From Pseudomonas morbosilactucae (GTDB lineage Bacteria; Pseudomonadota; Gammaproteobacteria; Pseudomonadales; Pseudomonadaceae), in NCBI RefSeq assembly GCF_023241715.1, contig NZ_JALQCW010000096.1, forward strand, positions 1 through 36,753: 36,753 bases of DNA, written 5' to 3'. The position numbers and the translations under genes were made by a program. Below the pieces are notes generated by a model that saw only the letters and a list, made by a program, of their open reading frames with translations, did not search any database and was not told the DNA's origin. Below, piece after piece: positions 18,310-25,597 of this stretch. Each line of letters starts with the position of its first letter. Positions within the stretch are counted from its first letter, which is position 1.

Positions 18310-19210
18310 GACGCTTGCCTCGCAGCTCGGAGTACAGGTACGGCACGAGGATGGTCAGCACGGCGCCCAGCATCAGCATGGCGCTGGCCGAACCGATGCC
18401 CATCTGGCCACGGCTGAAGGTGAAGGAGTACATGAACATCGCCGGCAGATCGGAGGAGTAGCCCGGGCCACCTGCGGTCATCGCGGCCACCAGGTCGAAG
18501 CTCTTGATGGCGATGTGGGCGAGGATCATGAACGCACTGAAAAACACCGGGCGCAGGCTCGGCAGTACGATCTTCAGGTAGATGGTCGGCAGGCTCGCAC
18601 CGTCGACCTGGGCAGCGCGGATGATCGATTGATCCACCCCACGCAGGCCCGCCAGGAACATCGCCATGACAAACCCCGAGGCCTGCCACACCGCGGCGAT
18701 CACCAGGCAGTAGACCACCCGATCCTGATCCACCAGCCAGTCCAGGCGGAAGCCTTCCCAGCCCCAGTCACGCAGCATTTTGTCCAGACCCAGGCCTGGG
18801 TTGAGCAGCCATTTCCAGGCGGTACCGGTGACGATCATCGACAGCGCCATCGGGTACAGGTAGATGGTGCGGATGAAGCCTTCCTTGCGAATGCGCTGGT
18901 CCAGCAGCACCGCGAGGAACACCCCGAGCACCAGGCTGATACCGATGAACATGCCGCCGAACAGGGCGAGGTTCTTGCTCGCCACCCACCAGCGGTCGTT
19001 GTCCATCAAGCGCATGTATTGCTGCAGGCCAACCCATTTGTAGGTCGGCATGAAGCTGGAATTGGTAAAGGACAGAATGAACGTCCAGATGATGTAACCG
19101 TAGAAACCCACCAGCACGATGAGCATGCTCGGCGCCAGCACCAACTTGGGGAGCCAGCGCTGCAGCGCATCGAACGGTGAAGCTTTGCTGAAAACCGCCA
19201 CAGAGCTCAT
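18302..19210 (-). CDS. gtsB: Glucose ABC transporter permease GtsB
   Basis: 302-aa MalF-type permease with six predicted helices and the EAA loop RAAQVDGASLPTIYLKIVLP. It is separated from gtsA by about 120 bp carrying a BIME hairpin, a usual arrangement for keeping binding-protein mRNA more abundant than permease mRNA. gtsC overlaps its 3' end. Confidence 0.94.
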   Translation of the reverse strand: MSSVAVFSKASPFDALQRWLPKLVLAPSMLIVLVGFYGYIIWTFILSFTNSSFMPTYKWVGLQQYMRLMDNDRWWVASKNLALFGGMFIGISLVLGVFLAVLLDQRIRKEGFIRTIYLYPMALSMIVTGTAWKWLLNPGLGLDKMLRDWGWEGFRLDWLVDQDRVVYCLVIAAVWQASGFVMAMFLAGLRGVDQSIIRAAQVDGASLPTIYLKIVLPSLRPVFFSAFMILAHIAIKSFDLVAAMTAGGPGYSSDLPAMFMYSFTFSRGQMGIGSASAMLMLGAVLTILVPYLYSELRGKRHD

Positions 19211-19230
19211 CGCAATAATCCAGTTAAAAC

Positions 19231-19306
19231 GTAGGAACCGGCTTGCCGGCGAGGCAGGCGCTGCGGTGTGTCAGGCACACCGCGTCGCCCGCAAGCGGGC
19301 TCCTAC
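19231..19306. repeat. BIME (paired REP) between gtsA and gtsB
   Basis: GTAGGAACCGGCTTGCCGGC (19231-19250) and GCCCGCAAGCGGGCTCCTAC (19287-19306) are inverted REP units. The spacer itself folds (CGGTGTG/CACACCG). It lies in the gtsA-gtsB gap and would form a stable mRNA stem-loop. Confidence 0.85.
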
Positions 19307-19332
19307 AGAGGGTGAGGTGGACGAGCCGGGGA

Positions 19333-20624
19333 TTACTGGGCGGCTTTGACGGCCGATGCCAGCTGCGCACTGGCCTTGGCCGGGTCCGCATCCTTGTCGT
19401 TCATGAAGTTGGTGACCACGTCGAAGATCGCGCCCTGCACAGCCAGGGAAGTGGCCATGTTGTGCGCCATGCTCGGTTGCAGGCCGCCGGTCTTCTCGTC
19501 AGCCAGGAAGTCCTTGGCTGCCGCTTGCGCGCAGGAATCGAAACCCAGGCCGCTCATGTCGTTAAGCATGTCGGTGCGCACGGGATCGAACCCTTGTTGA
19601 TGCTGAAGACCTTCTGGAAGTCCTTGCCCAACGCCACTTTGGCCAGGTCCTGCTGAGCGGCGATATCGCCTTTGCGATCCGCTTTCAGCTTGAACACCGC
19701 CAGGGAGTCGATGTTGTAGGTGAAGGCTTTTTCGGTGCCCGGGAACGGTACGCATTGGTAGTCCTTGCCGGCGATTTTCTTCGCCGCGGTCCACTCGCTC
19801 TTGGCCCAGTCACCCATCATCTGCATGCCGGCCTTGCCGTTGATCACGTCGGCGGCGGCGATGTTCCAGTCACGCCCGGCACGGTTGGGGTCCATGTAGC
19901 CGGTGATTTTTTTCAGCTCGGTGAAAGTCTTGGTCATCTCCGGGCCGGACAGGGTCTTCTGGTCCAGGTCGACCAGGGCCTTCTTGTAGCCATCGGCGCC
20001 CATGACCGAGAGCACCACACCTTCGAACACGGTGCTGTCCTGCCATGGCTGGCCGCCGTGGGCCAGGGCGATAAAGCCGGCGGCCTTGAGCTTGTCAGCG
20101 GCAGCATAGAATTCTTCGAGGGTGGTCGGGGCTTTGTCGATCCCGGCTTTCTTGAACACTTCCGGGTTGATCCACAGCCAGTTGACCCGGTGGATATTCA
20201 CCGGCACGGCCACGTAATCGCCTTCGAACTTGACGGTGTCAGAGACTTTTTTCGACAGCAGCTCGTCCCACTTTTCGGACTTGGCGACGTCTTTCAGGGT
20301 GTCGGTGCTGAGCAAGCCAGTGCTGCCCCACTCCTGGATGTCCGGGCCTTTGATCTGGGCAACGCCCGGCGGGTTACCGGCCACGGCACGGCTTTTCAGC
20401 ACGGTCATGGCAGTGGAGCCACCGCCACCGGCGACAGCGCCGTCCTTCCAGGTGAAGCCGTCTTTTTCGACTTGGGCCTTGAGCACATCGACCGCTGCTT
20501 TTTCGCCACCCGACGTCCACCAGTGCACGACTTCCACAGAACCTTTGGAATCGGCGGCAAGCGCAGTCAGGGGAAACAATGAGGCGAGGGAAATGACAGT
20601 GGCGAGGCGAGAAATCGCATTCAT
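19333..20624 (-). CDS. gtsA: Glucose ABC transporter substrate-binding protein GtsA, single-base frameshift
   Basis: Periplasmic glucose/mannose-binding protein, about 430 aa once repaired. ATG 20624 (MNAISRLATV) has AAAGG about 8 nt upstream. The signal peptide is cleaved after ALA (23), and the mature protein begins ADSKGSVEVVHWWTSGGE, typical of family-1 sugar-binding proteins. About 347 codons are read before the frame is lost near 19581. There ATC CCG TGC GCA stands where ATC CCG GTG CGC ACC is expected (one G lost). The other frame continues as RTDMLNDMSGLGFDSCAQAA to the TAA at 19333. Read literally it would lack the last 80 or so residues, which is unlikely to be the biological state. 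An AACAACAA Crc/Hfq-type motif abuts the RBS. A 42-nt element shared with the AGE gene lies upstream. Confidence 0.93.
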
Positions 20625-20704
20625 CTGAAGTACCTTTCTTGTTGTTATGCATGCAAGTCTGGTGCTTGCGCTGCACAGGAGTTTAAACAGGGTAGTCGAG
20701 CCGC

Positions 20705-20746
20705 CAGGTAACGAAGCGACGGACAAATGTCACCACATGGTTACAT
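20705..20746 (-). promoter_or_regulatory. Composite element upstream of gtsA (copy 1)
   Basis: CAGGTAACGAAG (20705-20716), a 10-nt spacer, then ATGTCAC-N6-GTTACAT (20727-20746), an inverted repeat with one mismatch. The same arrangement with identical spacing occurs upstream of the AGE gene. It overlaps the last codons of that gene and lies about 80-120 nt upstream of gtsA. Candidate binding site for a shared activator such as GltR; no proof. Confidence 0.5.
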
Positions 20747-22000
20747 AAGCCGCGAGTTAGAGCCTTCGGCCAATGCCGAGGCCATGCTCGGTGCCAACGG
20801 CAACCGCGGAATCAGCACCGCCTGCCAGGCGTGATAGAGGTCGGGCTTGCCTGCCCAGATCTCGGCGCTGGGGCGATTGTCCAGGCCCAGTTCGTGATGC
20901 CAGCTGCCGTCGACCCGGTCGATGAAATGGGCCTCGCAAAACTCCCAGAAGCACCGGTACCAGGTTTCGTATTGGGATTCGCCGGTGCGTTTGAGCAAGG
21001 CACTGGCGGCGGCGCTGGCTTCGGCATGAGTCCAGTGCAGGCGCTGGCGGACCACGGGCCGGTTGTGCCAGTCCAGGGTGTAGACGATGCCCGGGGCACC
21101 GTCCGCGTTCCAGCCGTGGCGCACATTGCTGGCAAACAACTGCTGGGCATCGGACAGCAGCCAGCCCGGGGTCAGCATGCCCGCCTGCCCTCGCGCAGCC
21201 TCTAGGTGCAAGAGCAGGCGGGCCCATTCAAAACCGTGACCTGGGGTGGTGCCGAAGGGACGAAAGCCGTCGGCGGGACAGGCCTGGTTGTAGTCCCGCA
21301 GGGGCTGCCAGGCCAGGTCGAAATGCTCGACCACCATAAAATCGTTGGCCGCGGCGTGGTGGTGGATCACCCGTTCGACGATGCGCAGGGCGCGGTTGAG
21401 CCAGCGCGGGTCCTGGCTGACATCGGCCAGGGCGAGAAAGGCTTCGGTGGCGTGCATGTTGCTGTTGGCGCCACGATAGGCTTCCTCTTCACTCCAGTCG
21501 CGGTTGAAGGATTCGCGCAGCGCACCCTCCTCTTCACTCCAAAAGTGCGCCTCGATGACCCCCATGGCCTCTTCAAGCAAAGCCTGGGCACCCGGGCGCC
21601 CGGCTACCACCGCGGAGCTGGCAGCCAGGGCAACGAAGGCATGCAGATAGGCGGCCTTGCCGGTGTTGCCATCACGGTGCCCGGCACAGGCGAACCAGCC
21701 GCGATGTTCAGCGTCCCGCAGCGGCCCGGCCAGGGCCGCAATCCCGTGGTCAACCAAGTCGGCGTAGCCCGGCAGCCCCTGGATATGGGCCATGGCAAAG
21801 CTGTGGGTCATGCGCGCGGTGTTCATGGTTTCGGCGCGGGCATCAGCGGGCAAGCGGCCCTGGGCGTCCAGATTGCCGAAACCTTCGGCCAGCCGCGAAG
21901 CCTTGGCGAAATCCAGCAGGCGCAAGCCTTCAGCGGCGAGCCAGGAATGGTGTGCAGGCGCGTTCAGCCAACGGCTGAACGGCTGGGAGGAAGAGTCCAT
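20741..22000 (-). CDS. AGE-family isomerase, D-mannose isomerase/YihS-like
   Basis: 419-aa (alpha/alpha)6-barrel protein of the N-acylglucosamine-2-epimerase family. Residues matching the YihS/mannose isomerase active site are present with near-constant offset: Arg63, His183 (NSNMHATEAF), His255 and Glu258 (PGHGFEWARL), His390 (DLYHAWQAV). Predicted to interconvert a free aldose and ketose, such as mannose and fructose; the substrate is inferred. It lies between gtrS and gtsA on the same strand, with the gtsA control element overlapping its stop. The start has AGG and an AAAACAACAACA tract (Crc/Hfq type) upstream. From memory an equivalent ORF occupies this place in P. putida. Confidence 0.85.
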   Translation of the reverse strand: MDSSSQPFSRWLNAPAHHSWLAAEGLRLLDFAKASRLAEGFGNLDAQGRLPADARAETMNTARMTHSFAMAHIQGLPGYADLVDHGIAALAGPLRDAEHRGWFACAGHRDGNTGKAAYLHAFVALAASSAVVAGRPGAQALLEEAMGVIEAHFWSEEEGALRESFNRDWSEEEAYRGANSNMHATEAFLALADVSQDPRWLNRALRIVERVIHHHAAANDFMVVEHFDLAWQPLRDYNQACPADGFRPFGTTPGHGFEWARLLLHLEAARGQAGMLTPGWLLSDAQQLFASNVRHGWNADGAPGIVYTLDWHNRPVVRQRLHWTHAEASAAASALLKRTGESQYETWYRCFWEFCEAHFIDRVDGSWHHELGLDNRPSAEIWAGKPDLYHAWQAVLIPRLPLAPSMASALAEGSNSRLM

Positions 22001-22058
22001 GGGTGACCTGTTGTTGTTTTTATCGAAGGCCTGAGTCTAATCAAGCTATCGCCCGCAG

Positions 22059-22100
22059 CAGGTAACGAAGGACACAGGAAATGTCACCAACCCGTGACAT
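22059..22100 (-). promoter_or_regulatory. Composite element upstream of the AGE gene (copy 2)
   Basis: CAGGTAACGAAG (22059-22070), a 10-nt spacer, then ATGTCAC-N6-GTGACAT (22081-22100), a perfect inverted repeat. Same parts and spacing as the gtsA copy, while the spacer sequences differ, which argues for a protein-binding site over a recent duplication. Confidence 0.5.
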
Positions 22101-22116
22101 TCCCCTGCCCGCCTCT

Positions 22117-22197
22117 GTAGGAGCCGGCTTGCTGGCGATGACGCCCGTGGGGGCGATGGCGGTCTGGAGGCCAAATCGCTGGCAAGCCAGCTCCTAC
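22117..22197. repeat. BIME copy 1
   Basis: GTAGGAGCCGGCTTGCTGGC begins and GCTGGCAAGCCAGCTCCTAC ends an 81-bp unit of two inverted REPs around a spacer containing ACGCCCGTGGGGGCG. Confidence 0.9.
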
Positions 22198-22220
22198 AAA
22201 GGCCATGCCCCACAAAACCT

Positions 22221-22301
22221 GTAGGAGCCGGCTTGCCGGCGATAACGCCCGTGAGGGCAATGATGTTCTAGCGGTCGAATCGCTGGCAAGCCAGCGCCTA
22301 C
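22221..22301. repeat. BIME copy 2
   Basis: GTAGGAGCCGGCTTGCCGGC begins and GCTGGCAAGCCAGCGCCTAC ends a second unit, also 81 bp. It repeats the first with a 23-bp gap. The arms carry one or two substitutions relative to copy 1. Confidence 0.9.
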
Positions 22302-22320
22302 AAGCGCCGATGCAGCCTGA

Positions 22321-23789
22321 TCAATCAAAGGTCCGCGGCAGGTACAGGGTCACGCGCAGGCCACCTTCGCGCAGGTTCTGCAGGCTGACTTCGCCGCCGT
22401 GGCTGTGGGCGATGTTGCGGGCGATGCCCAGGCCCAGGCCGTAGCCTTGCTGATGGCCCGCCAGGCGGAAGTGCGGTTCGAAAACTTGCTCCAGGCGCTG
22501 TTGCGGCACGCCGGGGCCTTCATCATCAACGTGCAGGACAAAACCGTTGTCGTCGTCCTCGATGTACAGGTGGGCGTTCTGCCCGTACTTCAGGGCGTTG
22601 TCGATCAGGTTGCCCATGCAGCGCTTGAGCGCCAGGGGCTTGCCCGGGTAACCGGCCAGCGCCCGGCCTTCCTGAGTGACCCGACCATTGCCGTTGGGGG
22701 CCAGGTAAGGCTCCACCAGGCAATCGATCACCTGGTTCAGGTCCACAGATTCGATGTTCTCGTGGATGTCCGTGTCCTTGACGCACTGCAGCGCGCCCTT
22801 GACCAGCAACTCCAACTCATCCAGGTCGCGACGAACTTGGTTTGCAGCCGTTCGTCCTCCAGCAACTCGACCCGCAAGCGCAGGCGGGTGATGGGGGTAC
22901 GCAGGTCGTGGGAGATGGCACTGAACAACTGGCTACGTTCGGTCAGGTAGCGGCTGATGCGCTCACGCATGGCGTTGAACGCACGCCCCACTTCCACCAC
23001 TTCGCTGCCGCCGCCTTCGGCCACCGGCTCCACATCGGCGCCCAGGGACATGTCCCGCGCGGCCCGCGCCAGGCGCTTGAGGGGCCGGCTTTGCCAGTGC
23101 ACCAATAGGCCGATAAACAGCAACAGAAAGGCACTGGTCAGCAGGATGAACCACACCTGCTGCGCCGGCAGGCCTTGCTCTTCAAGGCTGGTGTAGGGCT
23201 CCGGCAACAGCGAGGCGATGTACAGCCACTCCCCCGGCGCCATCTGGATCTGGGTCACCAGCACCGGCGGATTGACCGGTTCCAGGGTCAGGGCGTAGTG
23301 AGCCCAGGAACGCGGCAACTCATCGAGCTTGAGACCGCCGTTGAAGATGCGCAGGTCATCGGGGCTGACAAAGGTCACCGAGAGGTCGGCGTCACTGCCC
23401 AGGGACTGGCGCAGCACCTGATCCACCGCTCGCAACACCGCTTCCTTGCGCGGCGTCGGGGGCAGCACCTGCATGCCCAGGGGCTTGTCGTTGAGGGTCA
23501 CGACGAACCGGGTGCCGCCCATGCTGCGCAGCTGGTCCAGGACCAGGGGCCGATAGGCCACAGGCAGGGAACGCAAGTAACTGACGCTGGCCGTCATCGA
23601 ATGGGCCAGGCTGCGGGCGCTGGTGACCAGGCCTTCGAGCTGGGTGGCGCGCAATTGAGAGACCCAGATCACACTCGACAAGGCCTGGGCGAACAGCACC
23701 GCCAGGAGGGTCAGCAAGAGCATGCGGCCGAGCAACGAACGCGGTACTGGCACCCGCCGTAGCAAACGAGCGAAGTGTTCAGTGACCAT
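22321..23789 (-). CDS. gtrS: Sensor histidine kinase GtrS/GltS, single-base frameshift
   Basis: Membrane sensor partnered with GltR, about 489 aa once repaired; in Pseudomonas GtrS senses 2-ketogluconate/6-phosphogluconate. Two membrane helices (about 19-41 and 211-231) enclose a periplasmic sensor domain of about 170 aa. HAMP and the H-box with His294 (FSAISHDLRTPITRL) follow. After residue 320 (LQTKFV) the frame breaks near 22829, where GTC GCG ACC stands for expected GTC CGC GAC (one C lost). The ATPase continues in the other frame (RDLDELELLVKGAL, DDEGPGVPQ, GYGLGLGIARNIAHSHGGE). Its start overlaps the gltR stop by 11 nt. A literal reading would give a kinase with no ATP-binding domain, so sequencing error is favoured. 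Confidence 0.92.
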
Positions 23790-24510
23790 GGCTGGCAACC
23801 ACACTGGCTGCCAATTGATAACCGCTGCCGCGCACGGTGCGAATCAGTCGCGGCGGTTTTTCGGTGTCACGCAGGCGCTGACGCAGGCGGCTGACCGCCA
23901 TGTCGACGATGCGATCCAGGGGCATCAGGTCGCGACCACGGGTCGCGTTGCCGATGGTGTCGCGGTCGAGGATTTCCTGGGGATGATCGAGAAACAGCTT
24001 GAGCAGGGCGAAGTCGGCACCGGAGAGAATCACCTCCTCGCCGTCGTTGTGAAACAGCCGGTGGCTGATCATGTCCAGCCGCCAGTCGTCGAAGCACAGC
24101 ACCTCGCCGCTGCTACGTTCCTGGGCGAACTGAGCACGGCGCAACAAGGCCTTGATCCGCGCCTGCAACTCCCGGGGGCTGAAGGGCTTGCCCAGGTAGT
24201 CATCGGCCCCCAGCTCCAGGCCGACGATACGGTCGGCCTCATCGGAGCTGGCGGTGAGCATGATAATCGGCACCTGGTTATGGCGCGGGTGCTGGCGCAC
24301 CCAGCGGCACAGGCTGAAGCCGTCTTCATCGGGCAACATCACATCGAGAATCACCAGGTCGCTGCTGGCCTCATTCAGAGCCTGGCGAAAGCCGGCACCG
24401 TCGGGCGTGCTGCGCACCTGGAAACCGCAACGGCTGAGGTACGTCTCCAGCAGCTCGCGAATTTCCTGATCATCGTCAACCAACAAAATCGACTTACTGA
24501 CAGAGCTCAT
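23779..24510 (-). CDS. gltR: Response regulator GltR (OmpR/PhoB type)
   Basis: 243 aa from ATG 24510 (MSSVSKSILLVDDDQ), with AAGGA about 8 nt upstream; a 53-codon in-frame extension upstream has no family similarity. Receiver domain: acidic pocket Asp12-Asp14, phospho-acceptor Asp56 (VILDVMLPDEDG), Thr in MLTASS and Lys in LGKPFSP. The winged-helix DNA-binding domain is C-terminal (TVRGSGYQLA). In P. putida and P. aeruginosa GltR controls glucose transport genes. An AACAACAA motif overlaps the Shine-Dalgarno. Confidence 0.95.
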   Translation of the reverse strand: MSSVSKSILLVDDDQEIRELLETYLSRCGFQVRSTPDGAGFRQALNEASSDLVILDVMLPDEDGFSLCRWVRQHPRHNQVPIIMLTASSDEADRIVGLELGADDYLGKPFSPRELQARIKALLRRAQFAQERSSGEVLCFDDWRLDMISHRLFHNDGEEVILSGADFALLKLFLDHPQEILDRDTIGNATRGRDLMPLDRIVDMAVSRLRQRLRDTEKPPRLIRTVRGSGYQLAASVVASHGH

Positions 24511-24589
24511 GTGGGCCGTCCTTGTTGTTATGGATGGAGCGCGATTATGCCCGAGGAAATGTGGATTGATGTGGTTGGCAAGGAGGAGC

Positions 24590-24633
24590 ATCGCCAGCAA
24601 GCCAACTCCCGCAGGAGCTGGCTTGCCAGCGAT
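24590..24633. repeat. Close-packed REP pair between glk and gltR
   Basis: ATCGCCAGCAAGCCAACTCC (24590-24609) and GGAGCTGGCTTGCCAGCGAT (24614-24633) form a 20-bp nearly perfect inverted repeat with a 4-nt loop, next to the glk stop. A stable stem-loop inside the edd-glk-gltR-gtrS transcript, likely to reduce regulator expression relative to enzymes. Confidence 0.85.
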
Positions 24634-24640
24634 CAGGGGA

Positions 24641-25597
24641 TCAGCCCTGCGCCTGCTCCAGGGCCACACCGGCGCCGGTCAGCCCGGAGTACGGCGCAGT
24701 CACCAGCCACACGGGAATGCCCTTGAAGTAATCACTCATGCAGCCCTTGTCGGCAAAGCACCGGGCAAAGCCGCTCTGGATGAAAAAGTCGGCAAAGCGC
24801 GGAATCACCCCTCCGACGATGTACACCCCGCCACGCCCGCCGGTGGTCAGCACGTTGTTGCCGGCCACACGCCCCAGCCAGCAACTGAACTGCTCCAGCA
24901 CTTCCCGGGCAATCGGGTCGCCGGCCAGGCCCGCGGCGGTGATCGCCTCGGGGGTGTCCAGCACCGGCACATGCCCGTCCACCGCGCAGATCGCCCGATA
25001 AACACGGGGCAGGCCGCCGCCGCTCAAGGCCGTCTCGGCACTGACGTGGCCGATTTCACTGTGGATGTGCTGCCAAAGTTGGGTTTCCCGTGGGCTGCTC
25101 AGTGGCAGGTCGACGTGGCCACCCTCCCCGGGCAAGGCCGCCCAGCGCCCCTCGCCCAGATCGAGCAAGGTGCCGACCCCCAGCCCGGTGCCTGGGCCAA
25201 TCACCACAGCCGGGCGCAAGGGTTCAGCAACGCCTTCGCAGACCACGCGGAATTCATCAGGCTGCAAGCGGGTCATGCCCAGGGCCATGGCCGAGAAGTC
25301 GTTGACCAGCAACAGCCGCTCCACCTGCAAGGTCTCGCAGAAGGCCTTGCGGCTCAGGCGCCAGTGGTTGTTGGTGAAGCGAAACTCATCCCCGCTGACC
25401 GGACCGGCCACCGACAGGCACACCGAACCAATGGCCCCGGGCGCCAGGCCCAGGTCCTTGAGGTAAGCGATGATCGCCGCTTCGGGGTTCGGGTAATCCG
25501 CCGTGGCATGAACCTGGATCGAATCCAGTTGCTGGTCTTTCCACAACGCAAACCGTGCGTTGGTTCCTCCGATATCACCGACCAGGGCCAGTTTCAC
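24641..25597 (-). CDS. glk: Glucokinase
   Basis: Phosphorylates cytoplasmic glucose with ATP. 318 aa of the bacterial ROK-independent Glk group: phosphate-binding GDIGGTNARFAL at 7-18, catalytic Asp100 in LLLVNDFSAMALG, GPGTGLGVG, and LPGEGGH. The start is GTG 25597, overlapping the edd stop as GTGA (4-nt overlap), so translation is coupled to edd. It is followed by a REP pair, then gltR. Confidence 0.95.
   Translation of the reverse strand: MKLALVGDIGGTNARFALWKDQQLDSIQVHATADYPNPEAAIIAYLKDLGLAPGAIGSVCLSVAGPVSGDEFRFTNNHWRLSRKAFCETLQVERLLLVNDFSAMALGMTRLQPDEFRVVCEGVAEPLRPAVVIGPGTGLGVGTLLDLGEGRWAALPGEGGHVDLPLSSPRETQLWQHIHSEIGHVSAETALSGGGLPRVYRAICAVDGHVPVLDTPEAITAAGLAGDPIAREVLEQFSCWLGRVAGNNVLTTGGRGGVYIVGGVIPRFADFFIQSGFARCFADKGCMSDYFKGIPVWLVTAPYSGLTGAGVALEQAQG

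Larger units (their letters stand above)
22001..22320. other. Intergenic region between the AGE gene and gtrS
   Basis: This 320-bp gap has no ORF of interest. It holds, from the AGE start outward, the CA-rich leader (22011-22018 on the plus strand), the second copy of the composite element (22059-22100), and two tandem 81-bp BIMEs (22117-22197 and 22221-22301) next to the gtrS stop. The promoter of the AGE gene must lie here unless it is read through from gtrS. Confidence 0.7.

Noticed and set aside
22117..22301. Regularly spaced repeats resembling a CRISPR array
   Set aside because: Only two units, each an inverted REP pair with related spacers; identical arms occur elsewhere in the window. 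No cas genes.
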